From: Sphingopyxis sp. FD7
Lineage (GTDB): Bacteria; Pseudomonadota; Alphaproteobacteria; Sphingomonadales; Sphingomonadaceae
DNA: 64,000 nucleotides
Reading direction: 5' to 3'
NCBI RefSeq assembly: GCF_003609835.1
Contig: NZ_AP017898.1
Location: forward strand, 1,984,001 to 2,048,000
Positions within the stretch are counted from its first letter, which is position 1; every line of letters starts with the position of its first letter. The position numbers were made by a program, and so were the translations under genes. Shown here in pieces: positions 8,428 to 18,687 of the stretch. Under the pieces are notes generated by a model. It made no database searches. It was given only the letters and a program-made list of their open reading frames with translations, and was not told where the DNA came from.

Positions 8428-9072
8428 ATGTGGAAATGGATCCGGATTCCCAAGGGCATCGCCCTCGTCGCCTTCCTGCTGCCGTGGATGACGATCAGCT
8501 GCTCCGAACAGAAGATCGCCGAAGCGACGGGCTTTGGCCTTGCCTTTGGCAATGTCACGACGATGGGGCGCGCGGCGTCGGCGGGCGATGGCGCGGCGAT
8601 GAACCTGTGGCTGATCCTGGCGCTGCTGGCGATTGCGGGAGGTCTGTTCCTGCTCTTCACGCGCGGGCGCGAAGCGGCGAAGCTGGTGCTCGGCACGTCG
8701 GTCGCCGCGCTGGTGCTGATCTTCCTCGGCACCTGGCGCTACAGCAAGGATGCGATCATGGCCGAGGCCGCGAAAAACGGCGGCGGCGGCGACATGGACC
8801 GCGCGGCGATGGCGATGATCCAGGTCAATTGGGAAATCGGATATTGGCTCGCCCTGTTCGCGCTGATCGCCGCCGCGGCGATGGCGTGGGTCGTGATGAG
8901 CGGCAAGGAAGCCGAAGCCGAGGCGAAGATGCGCTCGCTCGCGTCCGACGCCGCCGACGCGGCCAGGGGCGCCGCCGCTAAGGCGGGCGAGGCGATCGAC
9001 GCCGCCACGGACAAGAAGGACGGCGACAAGAAGCATGGCGACGGGCCGGGCGGCGAACCGCCCAAGGCCTGA
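8428..9072 (+). CDS. Hypothetical membrane protein with about four membrane segments
   Basis: I do not recognise a family. The 214-residue product has four hydrophobic stretches (near IALVAFLLPWMTI, LWLILALLAIAGGLFLLF, GTSVAALVLIFLGTW and YWLALFALIAAAAMAWVVM). It ends in an alanine- and charge-rich, probably helical tail (AADAARGAAAKAGEAIDAATDKKD) and a Lys/Gly/Pro end. The second hydrophobic region is preceded by a 30-residue, Ala/Gly-rich loop. It stands alone between the M23 peptidase and mtgA; a hairpin follows at 9093-9121. No function is proposed. Confidence 0.75.
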   Translation: MWKWIRIPKGIALVAFLLPWMTISCSEQKIAEATGFGLAFGNVTTMGRAASAGDGAAMNLWLILALLAIAGGLFLLFTRGREAAKLVLGTSVAALVLIFLGTWRYSKDAIMAEAAKNGGGGDMDRAAMAMIQVNWEIGYWLALFALIAAAAMAWVVMSGKEAEAEAKMRSLASDAADAARGAAAKAGEAIDAATDKKDGDKKHGDGPGGEPPKA

Positions 9073-9092
9073 CGCCCCTCCCGACACCAAAC

Positions 9093-9121
9093 AGCCGCTT
9101 GCCGCGCGTCGGCAAGCGGCT
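9093..9121. terminator. Strong hairpin after the membrane-protein gene
   Basis: AGCCGCTTGCCG and its perfect reverse complement enclose a five-base loop, giving a 12-bp stem. It follows the stop at 9072 and ends 12 bp before the mtgA start. There is no T-run on the plus strand, so it is not a canonical intrinsic terminator. It may limit read-through into mtgA or stabilise the upstream mRNA. Confidence 0.55.
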
Positions 9122-9132
9122 AATGAACCATC

Positions 9133-9840
9133 ATGCCCACTGCGAAATCGACCCGGCGCCGTAAATCCCATTGGCTTCTCCGTCCGCTCAAATGGCTGTT
9201 ATGGCTGATCGCCTTTTCGGTGCTGTGGGTGCTCGTCTATGCCGTGGTGCCGCCGCCGGTGACCTTCACCATGCTGGCCGACCGCAACGGCATCACCAAG
9301 GACTGGACCAGCCTGTCGGACATCGACCGCAACATGGTCCGCGCGGTGATCGCGGCGGAGGACGGGAAATTCTGTAGCCACAGCGGCTTCGACACCGAGG
9401 CGATCGAGGAAGCGATCGAGCGCAACGCCAGGGGCAAGCGGCTGCGCGGCGGATCGACGATCAGCCAGCAGACCGCGAAAAATGTCTTTCTGTGGCAGGG
9501 CAGCGGCTGGACGCGCTATGTCCGCAAGGTGCCCGAAGTCTGGTTCACCTTCCTGATCGAGACGATCTGGGGCAAAAGGCGGATCATGGAGGTTTACCTC
9601 AACGTCGCCGAGACGGGGATCGGCACCTATGGCGTCGAGGCGGGGGCGCGGCGTTATTTCAAGAAGGGCGCGGCCAAGCTGACCCCGCGCGAGGCGGCGC
9701 GCATCGCCGCCATCCTGCCGCTGCCCCGGAAGCGCGAGGCGGTGAGCCCGTCGGGCTTCACGCGCCGCTATGGCAACACCATCGCCGCGCGCATCGGCCA
9801 GGTCCGGCGCGACGGGCTGGATGCGTGCGTTTACGATTAG
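9133..9840 (+). CDS. mtgA: Monofunctional peptidoglycan glycosyltransferase
   Basis: A 235-residue GT51 enzyme that polymerises lipid II into glycan strands without a transpeptidase domain. One N-terminal membrane anchor ([25 protein letters not shown]) is followed by the GT51 motifs: the catalytic Glu in [28 protein letters not shown], the [13 protein letters not shown] helix and the second Glu in [12 protein letters not shown]. The length suits MtgA. It is on the plus strand between an unknown membrane protein and moaC. Confidence 0.93.
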   Translation: MPTAKSTRRRKSHWLLRPLKWLLWLIAFSVLWVLVYAVVPPPVTFTMLADRNGITKDWTSLSDIDRNMVRAVIAAEDGKFCSHSGFDTEAIEEAIERNARGKRLRGGSTISQQTAKNVFLWQGSGWTRYVRKVPEVWFTFLIETIWGKRRIMEVYLNVAETGIGTYGVEAGARRYFKKGAAKLTPREAARIAAILPLPRKREAVSPSGFTRRYGNTIAARIGQVRRDGLDACVYD

Positions 9841-10015
9841 GCGCCGGATGTCCGCTTCGGGGCGCGGAGCGGTCGGCACGGCCCCGGCGCAATCGGTCCA
9901 AAGGTCAGGAAAGGTCAGCCTTGTGCGGCTGGTGTGGGGTGGATTCCGGCCGTTCCCCGACAATTCCTCCTCTGTCCCCCTTGCCTTTCGCCTCGCCCCT
10001 TGCTTCGCTCCCCTT

Positions 10016-10489
10016 ATGACCCTCAAACCGACTCATCTCGACGACAGCGGCGCCGCGCATATGGTCGATGTCGGCGCCAAGCCCGCGACGCAGCGTCGCG
10101 CCGTCGCCGGCGGACGCATCGCCATGTCGGCGGAGGCTCTCGAAGCCATCCGCGGCGGCAATGCGCCCAAGGGCGACGTGCTTTCCACCGCGCGTATCGC
10201 CGGCATCATGGCAGCCAAGCGCACCGCCGACCTCATCCCGCTCTGCCATCCGCTCGCGCTCACCAAGGTTGGCGTGGATTTCGCGTGGGAGGACAATGGC
10301 ATCGCCGTCACGGCGGTCGCGCAGACGACCGGGCCAACCGGCGTCGAGATGGAGGCGCTGACCGCCGCGTCGGTCGCGTTGCTCACCCTCTATGACATGG
10401 CCAAGGCGCTCGACCGCGCGATGGTGATCGGCGACGTCCGCCTGCTCGAAAAGAGCGGCGGCCGCTCGGGCGACTGGCGCGCCGAATGA
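10016..10489 (+). CDS. moaC: Cyclic pyranopterin monophosphate synthase MoaC
   Basis: A 157-residue MoaC, which with MoaA converts GTP to cyclic pyranopterin monophosphate in molybdenum cofactor synthesis. Conserved blocks are [34 protein letters not shown] and [17 protein letters not shown], followed by [18 protein letters not shown]. The ATG giving [16 protein letters not shown] is typical; an upstream in-frame extension is not supported. The stop overlaps the moeA start (ATGA). moaA lies about 51 kb away in the window rather than in the same operon. Confidence 0.96.
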   Translation: MTLKPTHLDDSGAAHMVDVGAKPATQRRAVAGGRIAMSAEALEAIRGGNAPKGDVLSTARIAGIMAAKRTADLIPLCHPLALTKVGVDFAWEDNGIAVTAVAQTTGPTGVEMEALTAASVALLTLYDMAKALDRAMVIGDVRLLEKSGGRSGDWRAE

Positions 10490-11676
10490 GCGCGCTCTTG
10501 CCCGTCGAGGAGGCGCAGGCGCGCCTGATCGGGCTGCGCGCGCCGCTCGCGGGCGAAACGGTCGCGCTTGCCGAAGCGCATGGCCGCTATCTCGCCGCCG
10601 ACGTCCTCGCCGGGCGCGACCAGCCCGCGGCGCCGCTGTCGGCGATGGACGGCTATGCGATCCGCTTCGACGACCTGCCCGGCCCGTGGGCCGTGACCGG
10701 CGAGGTCGCCGCGGGTGCGGCGCCCGACCGCGCGGTCGGCGTCGGCGAGGCGCTGCGCATCTTCACCGGCGCGATCGTCCCGCCCGGCGCCGACACGGTG
10801 ATCGTGCAGGAGGATGTCGCGCGCGAGGGCGACCGGCTGGTCCTGACCGGCGACGGTCCGGGGAGCCGCGGTCGCCACATCCGCGCGCGCGCCGCCGATT
10901 TCGCGGCCGGCGACGCGCTGCTCGCGGCGGGCTCATGGCTGACGCCCGGCGCCATCGCCACCGCGGCGATGAGCGGCGCGGGCACGCTTCCCGTCGGCGC
11001 CCGACCGCGCGTCGCGATCCTCACCACCGGCCACGAACTTGTGGCCCCAGGCCGCGCGCTCGGCCCCGGCCAGATCCCCGACAGCAACGGCGTGATGCTC
11101 GCCGCGATGCTCGCGGGCGAGGTCGCCGTGCCCGTGCAGCCGCTCCACGTCCGCGACGACCGCGCGGCGCTGGCAGGGGTTCTCAAGGATCTGGCGCGGC
11201 ATCACGACGTCATCGTCACCGTCGGCGGCGCGTCGGTCGGCGATCATGACCATGTCCGCGGCGCGCTGGTTGATGCGGGCGGGCGGCTCGATTTCTGGAA
11301 GATCGCGATGAAGCCCGGCAAGCCGCTGATCGCCGGAACGCTGGGCGATGCGATCCTGCTCGGCCTGCCCGGCAATCCCTCGTCGGCCTTCGTCACCGCG
11401 ACGCTGTTCCTACTCCCGCTCGTTCGTCATCTCGCGGGTGCGCGCGCACCCTTGCCGCCGGTGCAGCGCGCGCCGCTCGCCGCGCCGCTGGATGCGGGGG
11501 GAACGCGCCGCGACTATCTGCGCGCGCGGGTCGAGCGCGGGCTGCTCACCCCGCTCGTGGGGCAGGAAAGCGGCCGCACCCTCCCGCTCGCCGCGGCCAA
11601 TGCGCTGCTGATCCGCGATATAGACGCCCCGGCGCGCAGCGCGGGCGATGCAGCGGACTATATCGCCATCGCTTGA
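10486..11676 (+). CDS. moeA: Molybdopterin molybdenumtransferase MoeA
   Basis: A 396-residue MoeA, which inserts molybdate into adenylylated molybdopterin. Recognisable parts are the N-terminal [13 protein letters not shown] motif, [19 protein letters not shown], the nucleotide-binding-fold core [24 protein letters not shown] and [12 protein letters not shown], and a C-terminal barrel domain. It overlaps moaC by four bases, indicating coupling. Its stop codon overlaps the -35 element of the lexA promoter, so the two transcription units abut. Confidence 0.95.
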   Translation: MSALLPVEEAQARLIGLRAPLAGETVALAEAHGRYLAADVLAGRDQPAAPLSAMDGYAIRFDDLPGPWAVTGEVAAGAAPDRAVGVGEALRIFTGAIVPPGADTVIVQEDVAREGDRLVLTGDGPGSRGRHIRARAADFAAGDALLAAGSWLTPGAIATAAMSGAGTLPVGARPRVAILTTGHELVAPGRALGPGQIPDSNGVMLAAMLAGEVAVPVQPLHVRDDRAALAGVLKDLARHHDVIVTVGGASVGDHDHVRGALVDAGGRLDFWKIAMKPGKPLIAGTLGDAILLGLPGNPSSAFVTATLFLLPLVRHLAGARAPLPPVQRAPLAAPLDAGGTRRDYLRARVERGLLTPLVGQESGRTLPLAAANALLIRDIDAPARSAGDAADYIAIA

Positions 11677-11704
11677 CAAGTTCTGCTTTGTTCCACTATC
11701 GTTC
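11673..11704 (+). promoter_or_regulatory. lexA promoter with overlapping LexA operator
   Basis: A TTGACA -35 hexamer at 11673-11678 is followed after 17 bp by CTATCG at 11696-11701 as a plausible -10. Across the -10 lies GTTC-CACTATC-GTTC (11690-11704), an exact match to the alphaproteobacterial LexA box GTTC-N7-GTTC. A further GTTC at 11680-11683 precedes it. Placement over the -10, 47 bp before the lexA start, fits autorepression. Confidence 0.85.
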
Positions 11705-11750
11705 CCGCTATGTCCGGCCTGACGCTCCAGGCCTTCATGGAGAATGACCG

Positions 11751-12434
11751 ATGTTGACCGCGAAGCAGCATGAACTGCTCCACTTCATCCAGCAGCGCCT
11801 CGACGCGAGCGGCATCTCGCCCTCGTTCGAGGAGATGAAGGAGGCGCTGGGCCTCAAGTCGAAATCGGGCATCCACCGTCTGATAAGCGCCCTGGAAGAA
11901 AGGGGCTTTCTCCGCCGCCTGCCCAATCGCGCGCGCGCGCTGGAGGTGCTGAAGCTGCCCGAAGCCGCGAAGTCCGTGGTGAACAACAATCGCGACAATG
12001 TCGTCGCGCTCCGCAAGACGCCCCCCGCACTCAAACCGATCGCCGCGAACGACATTATCGAAGTGCCGCTGCACGGCAGAATCGCCGCGGGTGTCCCGAT
12101 CGAAGCGTTTGAGGACCATGAGCAGCTCGCCGTTCCCGCGGCGCTGCTCGGCGCGGGCGAACATTATGCGCTCGAAGTGTCGGGCGACTCGATGGTCGAG
12201 GCGGGCATTTTCGACGGCGACTATGCGCTGATCCAGAAAGCGGATACGGCGCGCGAGGGTGACATTGTCGTCGCGCTTGTCGACGGGCAGGATGCGACAC
12301 TCAAATTTTTCCGCCGCGAAGGCAAGATGATCCGGCTCGATCCTGCGAACAGCGCCTATGAACCGCAACGCTACCCTGCCGAGCGCGTCATTGTGCAAGG
12401 GCGTCTGTCGGGATTGCTTCGTCGTTACCACTGA
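11751..12434 (+). CDS. lexA: SOS repressor LexA
   Basis: A 227-residue LexA. The N-terminal winged helix ([36 protein letters not shown]) binds the operator. The C-terminal S24 domain has the Ala-Gly self-cleavage site in [13 protein letters not shown], the catalytic Ser in [16 protein letters not shown] and Lys in [12 protein letters not shown]. RecA-stimulated cleavage would derepress SOS genes. A matching operator overlaps its own promoter. The last 47 bp overlap the 3' end of comEC on the opposite strand. Confidence 0.97.
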   Translation: MLTAKQHELLHFIQQRLDASGISPSFEEMKEALGLKSKSGIHRLISALEERGFLRRLPNRARALEVLKLPEAAKSVVNNNRDNVVALRKTPPALKPIAANDIIEVPLHGRIAAGVPIEAFEDHEQLAVPAALLGAGEHYALEVSGDSMVEAGIFDGDYALIQKADTAREGDIVVALVDGQDATLKFFRREGKMIRLDPANSAYEPQRYPAERVIVQGRLSGLLRRYH

Positions 12435-14547
12435 CCTGCTGCGGGCGGCGCCACGGATGCTCGGCGCCGGATCGCAATGCGGCGACGGCTTTGGGCCGTT
12501 CGCCAAGATAGAGCGCGAGCCCGCCCGTTTCGGCGAGGCTGTCGCGCTCGATCGTCAGCCAGCGGCCGACGCATTCGCGCGGCAGCCAGCGGTCGCTGAT
12601 GACAATATCGGCGGCGGCGCACGCCGCGGCCATGTCCGTGCCCTCGACCCGGTCGCGCCCGCGCGAGGCGAGGATGATGCGCCGCGCCGTCCCCGCGCCC
12701 TGCACCCAGCGGCAGAAATCGCGGTTGCACTCGACATGATCGAGATCGGCGAGCGTGGCGAGCGGGGCGTCGATTCCGGCGGCTTCGGCCATGCTGTCGC
12801 GGACATAGTCGCCCGCGCGATCGCGGAGCAGCGCGTAACCGCCGTCGGGCAGGGCCGCGGCGATGTGCCGTCCGTCGCCGGTGACCAGCAGGTCGGGGCG
12901 CGGCTGCGCAAACAGCACGGCGGCGCCCGCCGCGAGCGGAATCATCCCCCATCGGCGCCAGCGCGTCTTCCACAGCAATATCCACAGCCCGCCGAATAGC
13001 GCCAGGCCAAAGCCCCATGGCGGAAAGCTGGGCAGCGTCGTCACCGCCCCCGGCGCGCCCGAAACGGCGTGGGCGAGCGCAATCAGCAACCGCAGCGCCT
13101 GTTCGGCGACCCACCAGAAGGGCGCCCCAAGTCCGACGCTGTCGAACAGTAGCGCCAGTGCCTCGGCAGGCATGACGACAAAGGTTGTGAGCGGGATCGC
13201 GATGACATTGGCGAGCGCGCCGTACAGCCCCGCCTTGTGGAAATGGAAAAGCGCGATCGGCGTGAGCGCGACCTCGACGACGAGGCCCGTAATCAGCAAG
13301 CCGATGACGCCGCGCCCCAGGCGAAACGGCCACGATTCCTCACGGCGCGCGAGGAACGCCTGCATCGCCGGGCTTTCGTGGAGGGCGACGATCGCGGCGA
13401 CCGCGGCAAAGCTCAGCTGGAAACTCGGCCCCGCCAGCGCCTCGGGCCGCCACAGGAGCACGATCAGCGCCCCCGCCGCGACGAGCCGCAAGGTCAGCGC
13501 CTCGCGTCCCATCAGGAAGGCGACGAGCACGAGCAACGCGGCGATGAACGAACGCAAGGTCGGCACTTCGGCCCCGGCGAGCCATGTATAACCCCCGCCC
13601 GCGAGCGCCCCCGCCGCCGCCGCGAGCGGCAAGACAAGGCCCGCGAGCGCGAGCCGCTGGCTCAGCGCGAACAGCCGCATCGCCAGCAGCATCGCGAAAC
13701 CGACGACCGCCGTGACGTGCAGCCCGCTGATCGACAGCAGGTGCGCGAGCCCGCTCCGCCGCATTGCCTCTTCGTCGGCCTCGGCAATCGCGCCGCGGTC
13801 GCCGGTCACCAGCGCCGCCGCGATGCCGCCCGCCGAGCCTTCGACCTCACCCTGAATATGCGCGCTCAGCCGTGCGCGCAGCGGCGGTTCGGCATCCGCC
13901 CGGCCTGGCACGCGCGCGACGTCGCCGAGCACCGTTCCCACCGCGCCGATGCCGTCGAACCACGCGCGCCGCGCGAAATCATAGCCGCCGGGCAGGCTGG
14001 CGGTCGGCGGCGGCATCAGCCGCGCGCGCACCCCGATCGCCTCGCCCGCGGCCAGGTCGCCCGCCTGTTCGGTGCGCAGGGTCAGGCGGATGCGCGGCGG
14101 CAGGTCGGCGCGCGCGCTTGGCCGGGCAAGAATCCGCACCTGCCCCCTGGCGGGCCGCGGCTCGACGCGTTCGACGATGGCGGAAAATTCGGTGACGACC
14201 GGCTGCACGAGCACGGGCGCTGCAACCCACAGCGCGCGGCCCCAGATGAGCAGCATCCCCGCCGCCATCACGCCGCAGCCGACCGCGACCGCTCGGCCGG
14301 CGCGGCGGCGCCAGCCAATCATCAGCCCGCCGAGCACCCCGGCGGCGAGTAGCAGCAACGACCCGATCCAGTGCCCCCTGGTCGGCAGTGCGAGCCATGC
14401 GGCGATGCCCGCCCCCAGCGCGACGGGGAGCCAGAGGCCGATGCGTTCGCGCTCCGCCTCCAGTCGCGTTTCGAGCGCCGCGACGAGCGCTTTCCAGCGG
14501 GCGGCGCGGCGGGGTGCAATGGGCGTTTGAAGCGGACTTGTCGCCAT
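12388..14547 (-). CDS. comEC: ComEC/Rec2-family DNA-uptake channel protein
   Basis: A membrane protein of about 719 residues with many hydrophobic segments. It has an N-terminal soluble domain (DUF4131-like), the competence-domain signature [21 protein letters not shown], and a C-terminal soluble region resembling the beta-lactamase-like domain ([21 protein letters not shown]). ComEC forms the inner-membrane channel for transforming DNA. In many alphaproteobacteria it persists without other evident competence genes, and none are seen here. I chose the ATG giving MATSPLQTP; upstream sequence in frame would overlap the divergent gltX region. It converges with lexA and overlaps it by 47 bp. Confidence 0.88.
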   Translation of the reverse strand: MATSPLQTPIAPRRAARWKALVAALETRLEAERERIGLWLPVALGAGIAAWLALPTRGHWIGSLLLLAAGVLGGLMIGWRRRAGRAVAVGCGVMAAGMLLIWGRALWVAAPVLVQPVVTEFSAIVERVEPRPARGQVRILARPSARADLPPRIRLTLRTEQAGDLAAGEAIGVRARLMPPPTASLPGGYDFARRAWFDGIGAVGTVLGDVARVPGRADAEPPLRARLSAHIQGEVEGSAGGIAAALVTGDRGAIAEADEEAMRRSGLAHLLSISGLHVTAVVGFAMLLAMRLFALSQRLALAGLVLPLAAAAGALAGGGYTWLAGAEVPTLRSFIAALLVLVAFLMGREALTLRLVAAGALIVLLWRPEALAGPSFQLSFAAVAAIVALHESPAMQAFLARREESWPFRLGRGVIGLLITGLVVEVALTPIALFHFHKAGLYGALANVIAIPLTTFVVMPAEALALLFDSVGLGAPFWWVAEQALRLLIALAHAVSGAPGAVTTLPSFPPWGFGLALFGGLWILLWKTRWRRWGMIPLAAGAAVLFAQPRPDLLVTGDGRHIAAALPDGGYALLRDRAGDYVRDSMAEAAGIDAPLATLADLDHVECNRDFCRWVQGAGTARRIILASRGRDRVEGTDMAAACAAADIVISDRWLPRECVGRWLTIERDSLAETGGLALYLGERPKAVAALRSGAEHPWRRPQQVSGNDEAIPTDALAQ

Positions 14548-14605
14548 GCTAGGGGCACCCCCGATCCCGCCCGACCGGGCGGCAAAGTGAGTGAAAGAGG
14601 CCGTG

Positions 14606-16072
14606 GTGGCAACCGAAAACCCAACCAAAGTGGCAGAAGCGACGCCCGAGGCGACCGGCGCCGACGTGGTGACGCGCTTCGCGCCCTCGCCCACCGGCTA
14701 TCTGCACATCGGCGGCGCGCGCACCGCGCTGTTCAACTGGCTGTTCGCCCGCCATCACGGCGGCCGGTTCCTGCTGCGGATCGAGGATACCGACCGCGCG
14801 CGGTCGACCGACGCGGCGATCGACGCGATTCTGGACGGGATGCGCTGGCTGGAGCTCGACTGGGACGGCGAGACGGTGTTCCAGTTCGCCCGCGCGCCGC
14901 GCCATGCCGAGGTCGCGCACGAACTGCTCGCGCGCGGCGCGGCCTATCGCTGTTACCTGACGCCGGACGAGCTTGCCGCGATGCGCGCCGAGGCGCAGGA
15001 AAAGCGCCAGCCATTCCGCGTCCGCAGCCCGTGGCGCGACCGCGCCGACGGCGACCCCGCGGCGCCGCACGTCCTTCGCCTCCGCGCGCCGCAGGACGGC
15101 GCGGTGACGATCGCCGACCGGGTGCAGGGCGAGGTCACGGTGCAGAATGCCGAACTCGACGATTTCATCCTGCTGCGCAGCGACGGCACCCCCACCTATA
15201 TGCTGAGCGTCGTCGTCGACGATAACGACATGGGCGTCACCCATGTGATTCGCGGCGACGATCACCTCAACAACGCGTTCCGCCAGCTGGCGCTGATCCG
15301 CGCGATGGGGTGGCGCGAGCCGGTCTATGCCCACGTCCCGCTGATCCACGGCGCCGACGGGGCGAAGCTGTCGAAGCGCCACGGCGCGCTCGGCGTCGAT
15401 GCGTACCGCGACGCGATGGGATACCTCCCCGAAGCGGTGAACAATTATCTGCTCCGCCTCGGCTGGGGGCATGGCGATGACGAGATCATCAGCCGCGCCC
15501 AGGCCGTCGAATGGTTCGACCTCGACCATGTCGGCCGCTCGCCCTCGCGCTTCGATTTCAAGAAGCTGGAGAATCTCAACGGCCATTATCTCCGCGAAGC
15601 CGACGACGTCCGCCTTGCCGGCCTCGTCGCGCCGCGGGTCGAAATGCTGGTCGGCCGCGCGCTGGACGATGGCGACCGCGCGCTGCTGACCCGCGCCATG
15701 GCGGCGCTCAAACCGCGCGCCAAGACGCTGGGCGAGATCGCCGAGGGCGCGACCTTCCTCTTCGCCCCCGACCCCATGCCGGTGGACGAAAAGGCCGCCG
15801 AAGTGCTAGCCTCTGCCCCCGAAGGCCTGCTCGCCGCGGTGACGCAGCGCCTCAGCGGACTCGGCGACTGGACGAGCGACGAGCTGGAAGCCGCGGTGCG
15901 CGCCGAAGCCGAAGCCGCCGGACTGGGGCTGGGCAAGCTGGCGCAGCCGCTGCGCGCCGCGCTGACCGGCCGCACGGTTTCGCCCGGCATTTTCGACGTG
16001 CTGCTGCTGCTCGGACGCGAAGTCAGCCTGGCGCGACTTGACGCAGCGCAACATTATCCGGCAGGGGCGTAG
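14606..16072 (+). CDS. gltX: Glutamyl-tRNA synthetase
   Basis: A class I aminoacyl-tRNA synthetase of about 488 residues charging tRNA-Glu. The HIGH signature is [20 protein letters not shown], the KMSKS signature is [13 protein letters not shown], and IEDTDRARS is the glutamate-recognition region. The C-terminal helical anticodon-binding domain is present. The start is uncertain: GTG codons lie at 14591, 14603 and 14606. The last has an AGAGG five bases upstream and is preferred. It is divergent from comEC, with only about 58 bp between starts. Confidence 0.96.
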   Translation: MATENPTKVAEATPEATGADVVTRFAPSPTGYLHIGGARTALFNWLFARHHGGRFLLRIEDTDRARSTDAAIDAILDGMRWLELDWDGETVFQFARAPRHAEVAHELLARGAAYRCYLTPDELAAMRAEAQEKRQPFRVRSPWRDRADGDPAAPHVLRLRAPQDGAVTIADRVQGEVTVQNAELDDFILLRSDGTPTYMLSVVVDDNDMGVTHVIRGDDHLNNAFRQLALIRAMGWREPVYAHVPLIHGADGAKLSKRHGALGVDAYRDAMGYLPEAVNNYLLRLGWGHGDDEIISRAQAVEWFDLDHVGRSPSRFDFKKLENLNGHYLREADDVRLAGLVAPRVEMLVGRALDDGDRALLTRAMAALKPRAKTLGEIAEGATFLFAPDPMPVDEKAAEVLASAPEGLLAAVTQRLSGLGDWTSDELEAAVRAEAEAAGLGLGKLAQPLRAALTGRTVSPGIFDVLLLLGREVSLARLDAAQHYPAGA

Positions 16073-16110
16073 CCGCAACATTCTCCCGCCGTCAGAACAG
16101 GGAAGCTAAT

Positions 16111-17394
16111 ATGACCGACACCGCAAAAATCACGCTGGGCGACAAGACCGTCGACAGCCCTGTCCTGTCGGGCACCGTCGGCCCCGACGTGGTCGATATC
16201 CGCAAATTCTATGCCCAGACCGGCGCCTTCACCTACGATCCCGGCTTCACATCGACCGCGAGCTGCGAATCGAAGCTGACCTATATCGACGGCGACGAGG
16301 GCGTGCTGCTGCACCGCGGCTATGCGATCGGCGACCTCGCCGAACATTCGTCGTTCATGGAGGTGTGCTACCTCCTGCTCAACGGCGAGCTGCCGACCGC
16401 CGACGAGCTTCAGGCGTTCGACAATACCATCACCCGCCACACGATGCTGCACGAACAGCTCGCGACCTTTTACCGCGGCTTCCGCCGCGACGCGCACCCG
16501 ATGGCGATCATGTGCGGCGTCGTCGGCGCGCTCAGCGCCTTCTATCACGACTCGACCGACATCCAGGACCCGCACCAGCGGATGATCGCCAGCCACCGGC
16601 TGATCGCCAAGATGCCGACGATCGCGGCGATGGCGTATAAATATTCGGTGGGCCAGCCGTTCATCTATCCCGACAACAAGCTCAGCTACACCGGCAATTT
16701 CCTGCGCATGACGTTCGGCGTTCCGGCCGAGGAATATGAGGTCGTGCCCGCCGTCGAGCGCGCGCTCGACCGCATCTTCATCCTCCACGCCGACCATGAG
16801 CAGAATGCGTCGACCTCGACCGTCCGCCTGGCGGGTTCGTCGGGCGCCAACCCCTTTGCGTGCATCGCCGCGGGCATCGCCTGCCTGTGGGGCCCGGCGC
16901 ATGGCGGCGCGAACGAGGCCGCGCTCAACATGCTGCGCGAGATCGGCCGCCCCGAACGCATCCCCGAATATATCGCCCGCGCCAAGGACAAGGACGACCC
17001 GTTCCGCCTGATGGGTTTCGGCCACCGCGTGTACAAGAATTACGATCCGCGCGCGACGGTGATGCAGAAAACGGTGCGCGAGGTGTTCGACGCGCTGAAG
17101 GTCAACGACCCGGTGTTCGAGGTCGCGCTGCAACTGGAGGAAATGGCGCTGAACGACGATTATTTCGTCGAGAAAAAGCTGTTCCCCAATGTCGATTTCT
17201 ATTCGGGCGTGATCCTGTCGGCGATCGGTTTCCCGACGACGATGTTCACCGCGCTCTTCGCGCTGGCCCGCACCGTCGGCTGGGTCGCGCAGTGGAACGA
17301 GATGATTTCGGACCCCGCCCAGAAGATCGGCCGCCCGCGCCAGCTTTACACCGGCCCGGCGCACCGCCCCTATGTGCCGGTGAGCCAGCGCTAA
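16111..17394 (+). CDS. gltA: Citrate synthase
   Basis: A 427-residue type II citrate synthase, condensing acetyl-CoA and oxaloacetate at the entry of the TCA cycle. Visible active-site regions are the first His in [14 protein letters not shown], the second in [16 protein letters not shown], and the C-terminal Asp region [16 protein letters not shown]. The N-terminal small beta domain typical of the Gram-negative hexameric type is present. It is 38 bp downstream of gltX and followed by a strong intrinsic terminator. Confidence 0.97.
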   Translation: MTDTAKITLGDKTVDSPVLSGTVGPDVVDIRKFYAQTGAFTYDPGFTSTASCESKLTYIDGDEGVLLHRGYAIGDLAEHSSFMEVCYLLLNGELPTADELQAFDNTITRHTMLHEQLATFYRGFRRDAHPMAIMCGVVGALSAFYHDSTDIQDPHQRMIASHRLIAKMPTIAAMAYKYSVGQPFIYPDNKLSYTGNFLRMTFGVPAEEYEVVPAVERALDRIFILHADHEQNASTSTVRLAGSSGANPFACIAAGIACLWGPAHGGANEAALNMLREIGRPERIPEYIARAKDKDDPFRLMGFGHRVYKNYDPRATVMQKTVREVFDALKVNDPVFEVALQLEEMALNDDYFVEKKLFPNVDFYSGVILSAIGFPTTMFTALFALARTVGWVAQWNEMISDPAQKIGRPRQLYTGPAHRPYVPVSQR

Positions 17395-17426
17395 GCCAAG
17401 CGCCGCACAGTAAGGAATGTGAGGAA

Positions 17427-17452
17427 GGGGCCGCGCTTTGCGGCCCCTTTTT
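17427..17452 (+). terminator. Intrinsic terminator of gltA
   Basis: GGGGCCGC and GCGGCCCC enclose a five-base loop and are followed by five T residues (17448-17452). It lies 32 bp after the gltA stop. Confidence 0.92.
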
Positions 17453-17500
17453 CGTGGGCGGCGGCGGGGCGAACGGCGCATCCCCCCTTCCCGCCTGAAA

Positions 17501-17528
17501 CGTCATCCCGGCGAAGGCCGGGATGACG
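17501..17528. repeat. Short palindrome, CGTCATCCCGGC family
   Basis: A single-unit form: CGTCATCCCGGC, GAAG, GCCGGGATGACG, a perfect 12-bp inverted repeat with a four-base loop. It corresponds to one arm of the longer elements at 4243-4320 and 56404-56480. Confidence 0.93.
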
Positions 17529-17948
17529 GGATTGGGAGGCGATGCCAGACCCGATCGCGCGCTTAACTTGTCAAACTTGTCACCTTCATGCGCCGGAAAT
17601 CAGGGGCTTGCGAAGAGCGCGCGGACGGTGGCGGACGTCGGCAAGGCGCGCGGGCTGCGGCCAAAAGTCAGTAAAGGTCAGCCCTGCGCGCTGTCCTGCG
17701 TGCTCCCCCGTGGCGCGGGAAAAGACGGCCGGGCGCGCCGCGTCCACAGCGGGGCGACGAGCATTATATCCATGATGCGAAAGAGCCAAATCAAAGGCTG
17801 GCACAGCGGCGCCATGTAGGACAGCGTTTTTATGAAGCCCCGCTTCCATTCGTCACGCCGGACCCGATCCGGGGTCCATCGACACCAGCGATTAGGGATG
17901 CCGGATCGAGCCTTGCCTGACCCTGTCCGGGTGGGCGGGAATAAAATG
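17529..17948. other. Intergenic stretch without a supported gene
   Basis: About 420 bp with several overlapping short frames but no recognisable protein, no consistent codon bias and no RNA gene. It contains the motif AAAAGTCAGTAAAGGTCAGC near 17663-17682, which has a near copy at about 9900-9919 upstream of moaC. It also holds an imperfect GC-rich inverted repeat (GGACCCGATCCGGGGTCC) around 17861-17878. Confidence 0.6.
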
Positions 17949-17949
17949 G

Positions 17950-18236
17950 TCTCACGCAAAGGCGCGAAGGCGCGAAGAAGAAGAGAGATTTTTCACACAA
18001 AGACACAAAGATGGCCGTTTCGGCCACTGTCGTCGGCGTGTCAGACGAGCGCCGGTCGGTTTCGATGCCGGACGAAGTCCGGCCTCAAGCCATCCGACGC
18101 CCGATCGGCATCCATGACTTACCAGCCCAAACCGCCATCTTTGTGTCTTTGTGTGAGACCCGACGCCGCCAGTAGGCAAAAGCCGCCCGCGACAGATCAC
18201 CAGCCCGTCTTTGCGCCTTTGCGCCTTTGCGTGAGA
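17950..18236. repeat. Long inverted repeat built of CACGCAAAGGCGC and CACAAAGACACAAAG units
   Basis: The left part (17950-18015) carries CTCACGCAAAGGCGCGAAGG and then CACACAAAGACACAAAGATG. The right part (18134-18236) carries their complements in mirrored order: CATCTTTGTGTCTTTGTGTG, then a TTGCGCC iteration and GCGTGAGA. The whole forms a roughly 287-bp inverted repeat with degenerate 9-10-bp internal iterations. It abuts the 3' end of the monooxygenase pseudogene at 18237. Confidence 0.88.
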
Positions 18237-18578
18237 TTATTCTTTCTGCACCGACACCAGCGTCGCGGTCATATCCTCCGCCGCATAAATCCGGATCACC
18301 GGCGGTTCGGGCGACAGCGCGCGCATGTCGGCCACGAAGGCGCGCGACACGGGCAGCGCAATCCCGGATCACGTCCGGGATGACGGCGCGCGCACGGCAT
18401 CGACGCTCTCCCACTCCTCGACGAACATCAGCCGGTCGGAGTTCTCGACATCGATATCGCAATTATGCGCCAGACACCCCGGCTCGGAACGCGACCGCGC
18501 GCTATGCTCGGCGCCGAGCGCGATCATGCGGTTGCGGTGGTCGAGGGTGAGGATGATGTGGCCGGTGATGAGGATCAT
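18237..18578 (-). pseudogene. ABM-type (quinol monooxygenase-like) protein with an in-frame stop inside a palindrome
   Basis: The frame reads from ATG at 18578 (MILITGHIILTLDHRNRMI, LMFVEEWESVDAVRA) to a TGA at 18369-18371, then continues in the same frame through PVSRAFVADMRALSPEPPVI to TAA at 18237. The EEWES block and the C-terminal strand match antibiotic-biosynthesis-monooxygenase-fold proteins of about 100 residues. The stop lies inside a palindrome of the CGTCATCCCGG type (18361-18386). The frame matches on both sides of a 33-bp foreign-looking stretch, so a repeat probably inserted into a working gene. Product before the stop: 69 residues, missing the last beta strands. Confidence 0.8.
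18361..18386. repeat. Palindromic repeat inside the monooxygenase pseudogene
   Basis: ATCCCGGA, TCACG, TCCGGGAT followed by GACGG. It is a diverged relative of the CGTCATCCCGG palindromes elsewhere in the window. On the minus strand it supplies the premature TGA. Confidence 0.85.
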
Positions 18579-18687
18579 GCATCCTCCAATTGTTTGCTTG
18601 ACAGAAATTTGGAGAAAGACACATTACATGCTCATTTGATCGAAATAGTCGCCCGTTTCGTTAGCCTGCAAGCCTTGGATAAAGCAA

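Noticed and set aside
17523-17959. Several 80-100-codon frames in the gap after gltA
   Set aside because: Overlap each other and the repeats, with no conserved motif or convincing ribosome site.
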